A stretch of 64,000 bases of DNA from an uncultured bacterium (GCA_905214305.1 CAJMLK010000003.1:30675-94674), one strand, 5' to 3'; shown: positions 17,701-26,077, numbered from the stretch's first letter. Notes: generated by a model not told the origin, from the letters alone. Made by a program: numbers and translations.

Positions 17701-17737
17701 GCGGCGCGAGCAGGCTTTACGCATCTGCTCGCGCCGC
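17701..17737 (-). promoter_or_regulatory. intercistronic stem-loop between the MFS and glutaredoxin-like genes
   Basis: A 13-bp perfect GC-rich stem (17701-17713 with 17725-17737), loop of 11. No T run follows on the minus strand, so it looks like a partial terminator or mRNA-processing/stability structure that separates transporter and enzyme expression levels. Confidence 0.6.
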
Positions 17738-17763
17738 GGCCTCAGGAAGGTTTATACAGTAGT

Positions 17764-19098
17764 TTAGGCAATATCCTCAAGGGACTTGCCGCCCGTACGC
17801 GCTCCCCACAGGGCCAGCACAATGGCGGGTACAATGCAAAGCGCACTGAATATATAGAACACGCCGTCAAAGCTGTATGCTGCATACACAACAGGAATGA
17901 GAGGTTGTGAAAAAGCTACCGCAAGGCGGCCGATGGAAGAGTGAAAACCCGTGGCGGTGTTACGCAGGTGCGTGGGATAGGATTCGGCCGTGTAGGAGAA
18001 AATGGTGAATCCCAGGCCCATGATGAAAGCGGTAAGCAGCGCACCCACGCCAACCACAACCCAGTAAAGGCTGACGTTGCCGAAAATGGGGGCCAGAACG
18101 GCCATGCAGACCAGCATGATCACCAGAGGAATCTTGCGGCCGCCCATGTCGGTAAAGGTGCTTGAGGCAAAAAGCCCAAGGGGAACGCCGATGGAGATAA
18201 GCGTGGTCGCCATCAGGCATTCTTCAAGCGAAAAGCCGTGGGCCTTGAGCAGGGTGGCTGTCCAGTTGGTCACAACAAAGGTAGCGGGGTTGGTGCAGAG
18301 CACAAGCACAAGGATGACCAGGGTGCGCTTGATATACTTCTGGCTGACCATGCCCAGCAGCACTTCGCTGATCGGGGGCTTTTTGGTGTTGACCTTGCTG
18401 GCAGCCCCGGAGAGGTCGATGTTCATGTGGGTGAGGTCAAGCATGACCGCTTCGGCTTCTTTGATGCGCCCACGGCTTACAAGCCAGCGGGGCGATTCAT
18501 CCAGATACTTCCAGGCGATGAACAGGGCAACATAGCCGATGCCGCCCAGATAGAAGATGTAGCGCCAGGCTTCTTCATGCAGCGGAATAATGATCCGGCA
18601 GAGCATGCCGATAACGGGCACGGCGCAAAAGCCCACGCCTGCCACAAGGTTTTGCCACTTGCCCCGGCTTTCTGCCGGAGCCATTTCAGCAATATATGCC
18701 TGTGAGCACACCATGAGGCAAAAGACACCAAAGCCCGTCAGGGCGCGTGACGCAACAAAGATGTGAAAATCGTCAGTGAGTCCGTTGATGATTGAGGCTG
18801 TGGAGAAAAGGGTGATGGCGATCAGGAACGTTTTGCGGCGCCCGATCATGTCAGAGATAAAGCCTCCCATAAATCCGCCGCAGGTCATTGCCGCAAAATA
18901 CCAGAAGGTAACGGTGCCGATGTCCTTCATGGTCAGTCCCCAGTGCTGCATCAGCGCCGGGGCGATAAACCCGAAGTTCCAGTTATCCATCTGTTCACAA
19001 AAATAGGCCACCATAATAATGAAGAATACGGCTTTATGGCGACCGCAGACTTTCAGACCGTCAAAATAGTTGTTGCTGATTTTTTCTTGGCCGGGCAT
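17764..19098 (-). CDS. MFS transporter, metabolite/aromatic-acid symporter type
   Basis: A 444-aa, 12-helix major facilitator. The loop 2-3 motif reads GGFISDMIGRRKTF and the loop 8-9 equivalent SSTFTDMGGRKIP; the SRALTGFGVF and ESPRWLVSRGR segments are typical of the sugar/AAHS-like branch. Substrate cannot be read from sequence. It heads the operon with the glutaredoxin-like, Lpd-like and GcvH-like genes, and its promoter region is shared with the divergent porin and contains a TGTTG palindrome at 19209-19224. Together with the porin it would give a two-membrane uptake or export route. Confidence 0.88.
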   Translation of the reverse strand: MPGQEKISNNYFDGLKVCGRHKAVFFIIMVAYFCEQMDNWNFGFIAPALMQHWGLTMKDIGTVTFWYFAAMTCGGFMGGFISDMIGRRKTFLIAITLFSTASIINGLTDDFHIFVASRALTGFGVFCLMVCSQAYIAEMAPAESRGKWQNLVAGVGFCAVPVIGMLCRIIIPLHEEAWRYIFYLGGIGYVALFIAWKYLDESPRWLVSRGRIKEAEAVMLDLTHMNIDLSGAASKVNTKKPPISEVLLGMVSQKYIKRTLVILVLVLCTNPATFVVTNWTATLLKAHGFSLEECLMATTLISIGVPLGLFASSTFTDMGGRKIPLVIMLVCMAVLAPIFGNVSLYWVVVGVGALLTAFIMGLGFTIFSYTAESYPTHLRNTATGFHSSIGRLAVAFSQPLIPVVYAAYSFDGVFYIFSALCIVPAIVLALWGARTGGKSLEDIA

Positions 19099-19182
19099 GG
19101 ATTTCCCCTTTTGGCTCTAGTCATTAGCTTGAGTTTTTCAGGCTTTTCTAAAAAATATCAACGGGAGAAGGAGGTTGTGCTA

Positions 19183-19224
19183 TTAATAGTTTGTTGGTGG
19201 TTTTTTATTGTTGTTGACGCAACG
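19183..19224 (-). promoter_or_regulatory. operator and -10 for the MFS operon
   Basis: Palindrome TGTTGT-TGAC-GCAACG at 19209-19224; on the minus strand a TATTAA -10 candidate (19188-19183) is centred 31 bases away, which would place the palindrome at about -41.5, the class II activator position. The same spacing is found before the sulfotransferase gene. Confidence 0.55.
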
Positions 19225-19333
19225 TTTTTGAAAGATTTTTTTCACATATGTTAAAAATGTATATATTAAAGTTGGTTATATTTGATATTGGTTTTTTATA
19301 ATTAATGTGAAAAAAAGGACTTTTTGCAAAAAA

Positions 19334-19349
19334 TGTTGCATGGGCAACA
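19334..19349 (+). promoter_or_regulatory. operator upstream of the porin gene
   Basis: Perfect palindrome TGTTGC-ATGG-GCAACA, 84 bases before the porin ATG. It shares its arms with the sites at 19209 and 23314. A TATAAT lies upstream at 19297-19302, which would place this site downstream of that start; no good -10 lies at the class II distance, so activation or repression cannot be decided. The AT-rich rest of this 335-base divergent region shows no other feature. Confidence 0.6.
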
Positions 19350-19433
19350 GTGGAGCATCGCATAACAGGCCATTTCTCTTGTGAAGACAACGGGAGGTGC
19401 TGGAGGCCGCACCTATTTTCACAGGAGGAGAAC

Positions 19434-20966
19434 ATGAAAACAATGGGCAATAAGCTGGCTGGCCTGCTGCTGTGCTGCATGGCCGTAATGATTCCGACCC
19501 GCGGCCAGGCAGTTGACTTCAAGGTCAAAGGAACTTTTGAAATCGGCTTTGAGACATCCAACGTGACGCCGATGGGTGTGCATGGCAATGACAGCTTTCA
19601 GGCGTTGCAGCGTTTGCGTACGCAGATAGACGCTGTGGCAAGTGAAAATGTATCGGGCAGCCTGCTCATCACAGTGGGGACCGGCGGCCAGTACTGGGGA
19701 TCGGCCAAGGACGGAGCGGCTCTCGGGGCAGACGGCAACAATGTTGTGGGTATACGCGCGGCATATATTGACTGGCTCGTGCCGAAGACTCAGGCCAAGG
19801 TGCGTATGGGCATACAGCCCATGCTGCTACCCGGCTTTGTTTCTGACTGGAGCGCCGTATACGGGCAGTTTTCTGCGGGTATCACGGTAAATACCCCTGT
19901 ATACAAAAATGACGATTTTTCTTTGGGGGCAACCGCGTTCTGGGGCCGTCCCTACAATGATAACTCCCAGAACACTCAGGACGGCAGGCTGGACAAAAAC
20001 TATCTGGATAACCTGGATGTTTTCGCACTGGTGCTGCCGATGAAGGCCGATGGGCTTAAAATTTCGCCGTGGGGCATGTATGCCCTGATTGGTGAAAACA
20101 GCCTGCGCGGCATCAATGACAACACCAGCCAGCGTGAACCGGCCATCTACGCTCCTCGCGGCGGACTTATGCCTGTTCTCGGCAGCGGCATGAACTATTT
20201 TCAGACTTTTGAAAAGAATTACCGCAACGCAAACAATACCTGGGGCAACGGCTGGTGGGGTGGCCTTACGGTCAACCTGAGCCAGTGGGAACCGTGGGAT
20301 CTGGCAGTTGACGCCACATATGGCTATGTGGATATGGGTGAACTGCAAAACTACAATCTGTTTGATCCGAAAGGGGCAGGCAAAACCTTTCAGCTGCGCC
20401 GTGAAGGCTGGTATGCCGCCATGCGCGTAGATTACAAGCTTGATTGGGGTACGCCCGGCATTCTGGCCTGGTACGGCAGCGGCGACGACGACAATCCGTA
20501 CAACGGTTCTGAACGCCTGCCTGTGTTCAACTCTCCCTGGCCGGTCACGCCTCTGGGATTTGGCGGCGGCTTCTTTGATCTGGATACGTGGAAAGTGCTC
20601 GGGCACAATCCCAGCGGTCTGACGGGTTTTGTGGCTAGCCTCAAGGACGTGAGCATTATTGACGACCTCAAGCACACGCTCAAGTTTGCCTATTTCTGGG
20701 GAACCAACAGCGCCGATATGCCCAAAAACGCCAATATGACCTCATATCCCACCAGAGCAGACGGCCCCATGGCCTATCTTACCACCACTGACCACGCCTG
20801 GGAAGCCAGCCTTTCCAACACCTACAAGATTTATGAAAACTTCCATGTGAACCTGGAAGGTTCGTACGTCAAGCTTTACCTTGATTCCGACACCTGGCAT
20901 GGGGTGGAGGATTCGCAGTATGAGGACAACTGGCGCGTATCCGTCAGCTTTCGCTATACGTTCTGA
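19434..20966 (+). CDS. outer-membrane porin (Desulfovibrio homotrimeric porin type)
   Basis: A 510-aa beta-barrel protein. A signal peptide (MKTMGNKLAGLLLCCMAVMI, cleavage likely after GQA) is followed by alternating aromatic/polar strands, many Gly/Asn/Trp turns, and a C terminus RVSVSFRYTF with the final Phe that BamA recognises. AGGAGG stands five bases before the ATG, signalling strong expression. It is divergent from the MFS operon and shares its control region, so both probably carry the same small solute across the envelope. Confidence 0.88.
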   Translation: MKTMGNKLAGLLLCCMAVMIPTRGQAVDFKVKGTFEIGFETSNVTPMGVHGNDSFQALQRLRTQIDAVASENVSGSLLITVGTGGQYWGSAKDGAALGADGNNVVGIRAAYIDWLVPKTQAKVRMGIQPMLLPGFVSDWSAVYGQFSAGITVNTPVYKNDDFSLGATAFWGRPYNDNSQNTQDGRLDKNYLDNLDVFALVLPMKADGLKISPWGMYALIGENSLRGINDNTSQREPAIYAPRGGLMPVLGSGMNYFQTFEKNYRNANNTWGNGWWGGLTVNLSQWEPWDLAVDATYGYVDMGELQNYNLFDPKGAGKTFQLRREGWYAAMRVDYKLDWGTPGILAWYGSGDDDNPYNGSERLPVFNSPWPVTPLGFGGGFFDLDTWKVLGHNPSGLTGFVASLKDVSIIDDLKHTLKFAYFWGTNSADMPKNANMTSYPTRADGPMAYLTTTDHAWEASLSNTYKIYENFHVNLEGSYVKLYLDSDTWHGVEDSQYEDNWRVSVSFRYTF

Positions 20967-20992
20967 TTTGGAGCAAGCCTGATTGGTCAACT

Positions 20993-21018
20993 CCGGCGCC
21001 TGCCTGTGCAGGCGCCGG
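20993..21018 (+). terminator. hairpin after the porin gene
   Basis: A 10-bp GC-rich stem CCGGCGCCTG with its complement, loop of 6, 27 bases past the stop; no T run, so likely mRNA 3' protection, with the true terminator further on. Confidence 0.5.
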
Positions 21019-21133
21019 CCACGAGGGGGCAAGGCCGGTTGTTCTGTGCCGGAAGCGCCCACAATGAGAGCCGGGAGGCTTTGCGAAAACTATTCTCAAA
21101 GCTGTCGTGCTCTGCTTGATACGCATCCTGTTC

Positions 21134-21168
21134 AGGGGGTGGCGGAATTCTCCGCCGCCCCCTTTTTC
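21134..21168 (+). terminator. rho-independent terminator downstream of the porin gene
   Basis: A 13-bp stem (21134-21146 with 21151-21163, one G-T pair), four-base loop ATTC, followed by TTTTT. It is the only classical plus-strand terminator after the porin gene. Confidence 0.8.
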
Positions 21169-21305
21169 CTGTGTTGCCGAACCGCGTGCTTTTTCTGTTG
21201 CCAGTGGATTTGCCAGCATGTAGCGGCCAGAATGCCAAAGAGCCTTCGCCAACCGTAAGGTACAAATCCGGCCACAAGAAGAATTTTTCCGGCAGCAACG
21301 GACAC

Positions 21306-21366
21306 GATCGCTGAAATGCTGTCCCTTTCTCAAATGGCGGGCATGATCGCTGAAATGTTGTCCCTG
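21306..21366. repeat. pair of 22-bp direct repeats, 39 bases apart
   Basis: GATCGCTGAAATG-TGTCCCT occurs at 21306-21327 and again at 21345-21366 with two mismatches (C/T inside, T/G at the end). Repeated subterminal blocks of this kind are found at the ends of some insertion sequences; no transposase is left here. Confidence 0.6.
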
Positions 21367-21483
21367 TGTCCGGCCTGTGTGCCGTTCAAAGGGGCAGTCC
21401 TGTCTGGCTGATAGTGGCTGCGGGGGGACTGAAAATTCTTGCAGAAAATGTGAACAGGCGAGATTTGTCTGACGCGGAGAGCA

Positions 21484-21640
21484 GTTAGGGCAGTTTCATC
21501 TTGAGATTGCTCAGGCAGATGCGTGAGCAAACGCCCGCCGCAGAGGCGCAGGCGCAACTTCGGTCGTTGCCGAAGGGTTTACAGATGCTTCATGAGCTGC
21601 AACGCAGGAAACCACGCGTGCAGGCAGCATGTGTGGCGGG
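21484..21640 (+). repeat. dispersed repeat family 1, partial copy
   Basis: Aligns with the left half of the copies at 25766 and 31884: a degenerate left end (GTTAGGGCAGTTT), GATGCGTGAGCAAACGCCCG, CGCAGAGGCG, then GATGCTTCATGAGCTGCAAC. The right half with the AT-rich palindrome is missing. Confidence 0.65.
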
Positions 21641-21686
21641 CTGCCTGAGCGCCCGCTCTCCTGCCTGCCGGGGTACATGAAATGAT

Positions 21687-21715
21687 GAGGCCCCGGCGGC
21701 AGATACCGGGGCCTC
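21687..21715 (-). terminator. terminator of the arylsulfate sulfotransferase gene
   Basis: Stem GAGGCCCCGG (21687-21696) with CCGGGGCCTC (21706-21715), 38 bases past the stop codon; only a weak T-rich tail on the minus strand. Confidence 0.65.
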
Positions 21716-21753
21716 GTGGTCATGGAGGGGATGGATGGCGAAACGGCGAATGT

Positions 21754-23202
21754 CTATTCGGTGGCGGCCACGCAGTGTCCGGCGCCGCTGTAGTAGCCGA
21801 CGGTTCCTTCAACCTTCACGCTGGACATGGGGCCGAAGGGCGCAGCGCCAGGTACGCGGAAGTCCTTCACAGACAGGGGCTCAATGGCCTTTTCTTCCGG
21901 CACGTCCGCCTGGGGAACCCAGGAGTAGGGCAGCCGGTAGGCGCGGTACACCCAGTTCATGGGCAGGCTGATGTGGCCTTTGTAGGGGCAGATGTATTCC
22001 CACACGATTTCATGCTCAGCGGTCACTTCAAACACGCGGCCGTCGGAACCTTCGCAGATGAGGGTGTTGCCGTTGGGCAGACGCTGGGCCGAGCTGATGA
22101 AGGGGCTGTAGAAGCGGTAGGCATCCAGCGGCACAAGGAAGCCTGCTTCATGCGGCGTGTACTGCCACACGATCTTCATGGCAACGGGGTCTATTTCAAG
22201 CACGCGCGAGTAGTCGCGCTGGGCAGCCTTGACGCCGCGGGGCGCGCCGGGGTTGGGGTTGCCGTAGCCGCCCCAGCCGCCGTTGTCATACACAAGGATG
22301 TTGCCTTCGCCCGGCAGACCACGGGGGATCATGTGGGCGTGATGCTGGCCGATGATCCAGCCAATGGCTTTTTCTTCGGGAGTGCGGTCATAGTTGGGGC
22401 CAAGCTGCCAAACTATTTTGCCGGTCTTTTTGTCAAGGATAAGGATGATGTTGGTTTCACGACCGTCAATGATGATATTGTCGGGGTGGAAGCGGGCATC
22501 GCCAGCGTCAAACCATTTGTTGGGTCCAAGGGTGGACATGGAGTTGACGTGCATCCAGTCGCCCACACCGGGGGCGTTTTCCATGATGGTTCCGCCGCGG
22601 AAGTTGGGGTCGCGGCACATGGCGTTGCGGGCTGCTTCGTCAAAGCCCATATCTTCGGCGTGGTCGGCGCAGTTCCATTCCCACACGATGTCGCCTTCCC
22701 AGGTTACTTCATAAATAACGTCATCAACCAGCATCTTGTCGCTGATGTAGGGGTTGATGGTGTTTTTATGGCAAAGAACCAGGGTGTTGCCGGAATCGAT
22801 CTTGGGTTCCTGACCGGGGGCGTAATAGCCGGTGGAGCTGCCTTCGCGCTGGAAGTCGTGGTGCTGGCGAGCCATCCAGCGGCCTTCCATGCCCGGATCT
22901 TCAATAAATTCTGCGCGATCAAACTTCCAGACAATGTTGCCGTCCCAGTCAATCTGCACGAGGTCAAGCTGGTCCTGAAGGCCGTGCTTGGGATGACGGG
23001 TTCCGGTGCTGCCCATGAGCATGCCGCCGGGGAACATCTTGTTGGGGAAGCCGTGCACGTCTTTCCACATGCGGATCTCGTGCCCGTTCATGCCGAGCAG
23101 CAAGGCGCCGTTGTCGGGAGCCTGGATAATGGTAAAACCGCTCCAGGCTTTTTCGGGGTTGTAAACCGTGACACCGGTGGGGTAGATAGTCGGGTGGCCC
23201 AT
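21754..23202 (-). CDS. arylsulfate sulfotransferase (ASST family)
   Basis: A 482-aa member of the arylsulfotransferase family, which moves a sulfuryl group from one phenolic sulfate ester to another phenol through a histidine intermediate, without PAPS. Repeated beta-propeller blades of the form ITWDG-IVWEW and GNTLV are visible, together with DWMHVNSMSTL, GQHHAHMIPRG and GNTLICEGSDGRVFEV, the regions that hold the catalytic histidines in E. coli AssT. Unlike AssT there is no signal peptide: GGAGG lies five bases before the ATG of MGHPTIYPTG, so the product should be cytoplasmic. No dsbL/dsbI pair is nearby. It is divergent from a Crp-type regulator. Confidence 0.85.
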   Translation of the reverse strand: MGHPTIYPTGVTVYNPEKAWSGFTIIQAPDNGALLLGMNGHEIRMWKDVHGFPNKMFPGGMLMGSTGTRHPKHGLQDQLDLVQIDWDGNIVWKFDRAEFIEDPGMEGRWMARQHHDFQREGSSTGYYAPGQEPKIDSGNTLVLCHKNTINPYISDKMLVDDVIYEVTWEGDIVWEWNCADHAEDMGFDEAARNAMCRDPNFRGGTIMENAPGVGDWMHVNSMSTLGPNKWFDAGDARFHPDNIIIDGRETNIILILDKKTGKIVWQLGPNYDRTPEEKAIGWIIGQHHAHMIPRGLPGEGNILVYDNGGWGGYGNPNPGAPRGVKAAQRDYSRVLEIDPVAMKIVWQYTPHEAGFLVPLDAYRFYSPFISSAQRLPNGNTLICEGSDGRVFEVTAEHEIVWEYICPYKGHISLPMNWVYRAYRLPYSWVPQADVPEEKAIEPLSVKDFRVPGAAPFGPMSSVKVEGTVGYYSGAGHCVAATE

Positions 23203-23286
23203 GAGAACCTCCATTTGGTCGGGCGTTTTTTTGCACAATCTGGCCGTATTGACCTGAGGGATGCGGACAGATAGTCGGTAAAATGC

Positions 23287-23329
23287 ATGGTAGCCCTTGG
23301 AGACGGCGGAAAATGTTGTCATTGCAACA
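23287..23329 (-). promoter_or_regulatory. operator and -10 for the sulfotransferase gene
   Basis: Palindrome TGTTGT-CATT-GCAACA at 23314-23329 with a TACCAT -10 candidate at 23292-23287, centres 32 bases apart, the class II activator arrangement. The ATG lies 85 bases beyond the -10. The rest of the 470-base gap to the regulator gene shows no further copy of the palindrome. Confidence 0.55.
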
Positions 23330-23672
23330 ATATTCACAAAAAGAGCGCGCTAGTTTGCCGACACAGAAAATAACACTTTTCTGGCCTGTTGCGGTGGACG
23401 TCAGGACAACCATGCGATAAGTCTTTCAAGAACGGCGTGGTTCCACAGCGTTCGTGAAAAATATGCCGCAACAGCATGAAATTTGAAACCGGCAAACGTG
23501 GCGCACGCGAAAAAACGCGTGCTCTTTTTGTGGCGAAATGTGTTTTCCGCCAGACTCGTACTGTCGGGCTGCCGGGTGATATGCCTCACGTTCACTGGCC
23601 ATGCAGGCTTGCCATGCCGTTTTTCAAACAAGGTCTGGCAGGAGTATAACCTCTTTCAATGGGGGGAACGCC

Positions 23673-24356
23673 GTGTCTTTTACAGAATTGGTAAAGCACA
23701 ACGAATGTTGGCGTGATGTCATTACAGGCAGGCCGCGCCAGTGGAAAAAGGGGTATAAATTCGCGGATGACAGTGAGCGTATGTACTTTCTGGTGAGCGG
23801 CAGGGTGCGTTTGGTGGCCCTGGCGTCTGACGGAGGAGAGAAAACGCTCTGGTATCTGGGGGACGGCTGTTGTTTTAACGAAACGCCGCTTTTTGCGAGC
23901 GACCTTGAGAAAAGTCTTATCCGGCTGGGCGATGCACGATTTTATCATGAATGCATGGAAAACTGCTATTTGCACACGTTCACCATGCAGGACGTGAAAG
24001 CGCTTGGCAAAGAGCGGCCGGAGCTGCTGCTCAACCTGTGCCAGAGCTATGCCACCAAGGTGACGCTGCTTTCACAGCATCTGGTCTCTCTCAGTCTGGA
24101 ATCGCAGCTGACACGGGTATGCAAATACCTCGCTTCGCGTCTGGTTCCCGGCTCCGCGCCCCTGCGGGCCAGACGGGATCTTTCGTACCGCGAAATGGCC
24201 GATCTGCTGGGCATGCACCGCATTTCGCTCTATAAGGTCATGCGTCAGGCTCAGGATCAGGGCCTGTGGGATTTTGACAAGAACAGCGATGAAATTGTCA
24301 TCCTGCAGCCGTCAGTTTTTTTTGAAGAGGCACACACCGTGGCGCCCCGCTTCTGA
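23673..24356 (+). CDS. Crp/Fnr-family transcriptional regulator
   Basis: A 227-aa protein: an N-terminal cyclic-nucleotide-binding-like beta roll (KKGYKFADDSERMYFLVSGRVRLV) and a C-terminal winged helix (LSYREMADLLGMHRISLYKV). The nucleotide-phosphate motif of true CRP and the N-terminal Fe-S cysteines of FNR are absent, so the effector is unknown. Start is GTG 23673 with GGGGGA six bases upstream. It is divergent from the sulfotransferase and is the natural candidate to bind the three TGTTGC-type palindromes near its targets. Confidence 0.85.
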   Translation: MSFTELVKHNECWRDVITGRPRQWKKGYKFADDSERMYFLVSGRVRLVALASDGGEKTLWYLGDGCCFNETPLFASDLEKSLIRLGDARFYHECMENCYLHTFTMQDVKALGKERPELLLNLCQSYATKVTLLSQHLVSLSLESQLTRVCKYLASRLVPGSAPLRARRDLSYREMADLLGMHRISLYKVMRQAQDQGLWDFDKNSDEIVILQPSVFFEEAHTVAPRF

Positions 24357-24371
24357 GTATTTGCTGATATA

Positions 24372-24428
24372 CGCCAGATTGCAACAGCCCTCGCGAAGTT
24401 TTTTTGCGAGGGCTGTTGCAATCTGGCG
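24372..24428. terminator. long hairpin between the convergent regulator and GGDEF genes
   Basis: A perfect 23-bp inverted repeat (24372-24394 with 24406-24428) around an 11-base T-rich loop. Its arms contain TTGCAACA, the half-site of the nearby operators. There is no T run outside the stem, but the position between convergent genes fits a two-way terminator. Confidence 0.65.
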
Positions 24429-24534
24429 GGGCTGCCCGACAAGGCGGACATTCTGCACTGCTTTTCGCCAAAAAACAGCGGGTGGCTTTCGAGAGTTTTT
24501 GTCCGCCACCCCACGGGAGGCGGCGGATGTGCCA

Positions 24535-25731
24535 CTATGAGGATTTTTTGTTTTCTGTTTGCTTGAGCAGGTTTTTATGCGTGTACATTCTGGCATCCGC
24601 GCGTCTCAGGGTGTCGTGAACGCTTTTGTCCTGCGTGGGATCAAATTGGGCCATGCCGTAGGCAAAAACAAAAGGAAAACCGCTGACCTGCATTTTTTCT
24701 GTCAGTGAAAACAGCTTTTGCATCTTGCTTTCCAGATTCTCTGACGCAAGGTTGTGCAACAGTGACGCGAATTCATCGCCGCCAATGCGGTATGTTTTTC
24801 CAAAAGCCGCGAGGTGGTTTTCCAGCAGGCGTGCCAGAGTACAGATATGGGCATCACCGGCCGCATGCCCCTTTTGATCATTGATTGTTTTGAGCATGTT
24901 GATGTCGCAGGTCAGAATGATCAGCCCTTCCTGCTGCTTTTTTTCATCTATCTGCTGGATTTGCTCTTCAAAGGCATTGCGGTTGAGTGTGCCTGTAAGC
25001 AGGTCGGTATAGGCCAGCTTTCGGTACAGCGGTACAGAAAGTTTCCGCAAAAGCCACGTGGTGACCGCTGTCGCCGCCACAGCAAAACCGATGGAAAACG
25101 TCAGGCAGATCAGTGACGAGCGTCGTGCGCTTTCGGCAAAGGAATTGACGTCAAATTCGATAATCAGCGCGCCGACGGTAACGCCATTCAGCTTTATGGG
25201 TTCACAGGCTGGGACGATCTTGCCCCAGGTGGTGTCCACCACACTGGTTCCAAGAAAGGATTTGCCGTCAAGGCAGACGTGTGCCATGGGGGCCACTTCA
25301 TCTTCAATGAGGCTTCCCGGATAGCGGAAGTCTTCGGAACCGGGATCCAGCCCGTCAACAACGTAGATGGCCTGACCTTCGGCATTGCGTTTTGCCGTGT
25401 ACAGATAGCGCACTGCCGTGATTTTGCGCACTCCTTCAAGGGTGGTGTGCACGCGCTGGTACAGGGCGTTGTTGCTGTCGTCAGCGGTATGGATGTCGGT
25501 GATGCTCTGGGGAGGAATGCGACTTTGCAGCAGCGAAAAGATGGCATCAGACCGACTCAGTATTCTGTAGTTAAGCTCAGAAGAAAGGTAGTGGTGGAAA
25601 ACAAAGACAGTGAATAATGCTGTAGAAAATATTGATGTTATGACCAGCAGCAAGATTCGCCGTTCAGTTCCGAACAGCGGCTTGGCAACAGCGCTGTTTT
25701 TTGTCCAGCGTTGATATTGGCTTTGCAGCAT
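24535..25731 (-). CDS. membrane-bound diguanylate cyclase (GGDEF)
   Basis: Makes c-di-GMP. A transmembrane helix near residues 25-47 and another near 205-235 bracket a ~160-residue periplasmic sensor segment of Cache type; the C-terminal GGDEF domain has the intact active site YRIGGDEFASLL. The RxxD inhibitory site that normally stands just upstream is absent (the segment is HLAAFGKTY), so product inhibition is not expected. GGGG lies seven bases before the ATG at 25731. It stands alone between a hairpin and a repeat element. Confidence 0.9.
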   Translation of the reverse strand: MLQSQYQRWTKNSAVAKPLFGTERRILLLVITSIFSTALFTVFVFHHYLSSELNYRILSRSDAIFSLLQSRIPPQSITDIHTADDSNNALYQRVHTTLEGVRKITAVRYLYTAKRNAEGQAIYVVDGLDPGSEDFRYPGSLIEDEVAPMAHVCLDGKSFLGTSVVDTTWGKIVPACEPIKLNGVTVGALIIEFDVNSFAESARRSSLICLTFSIGFAVAATAVTTWLLRKLSVPLYRKLAYTDLLTGTLNRNAFEEQIQQIDEKKQQEGLIILTCDINMLKTINDQKGHAAGDAHICTLARLLENHLAAFGKTYRIGGDEFASLLHNLASENLESKMQKLFSLTEKMQVSGFPFVFAYGMAQFDPTQDKSVHDTLRRADARMYTHKNLLKQTENKKSS

Positions 25732-25765
25732 CACTATACCCCATAGTATATCTATGCTATCATAA

Positions 25766-26077
25766 TAACAGGGTAATTTTACTTTATAATTGCCCTGGCG
25801 GATGCGGGAGCAAACGCCCGCCGCAGAGGCGTAAGCGCAGTTTCAGCCGTTACGACAACGGAAGTTACGGATGCTTCGGGAGTTGCAACGCAGGAAACCA
25901 GCCTTGCAGACAGCATGTGTAACGATCGGCTTGTTTCTGCACAATCACTGTCGCCATTCGTAAGGCTCGCAGGCTCGCCAGCCACTGCCGCAAAGACAGC
26001 GGAGCCGCGCTGTTGCGCCCCGAAGCGGGCGTTCTGGGTATTGAGAATGGATACTCTCAATACAAAATGCTCTAAAA
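25766..26077 (+). repeat. dispersed repeat family 1, nearly full copy (~312 bp)
   Basis: Left end AACAGGGTAATTTTACTT, right end ACAAAATGCTCTAAAA. Inside: GATGCGGGAGCAAACGCCCG, CAGCCGTTACGACAACGG, GAGTTGCAACGCAGGAAA, TGTCGCCATTCGTAAGGCTC, then a near-palindrome TTGAGAATGGATACTCTCAA just before the right end. No open reading frame fits it. Bases 26078-26248 hold a 9-bp inverted repeat (26192-26200 with 26221-26229) next to the recJ stop. Confidence 0.75.
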
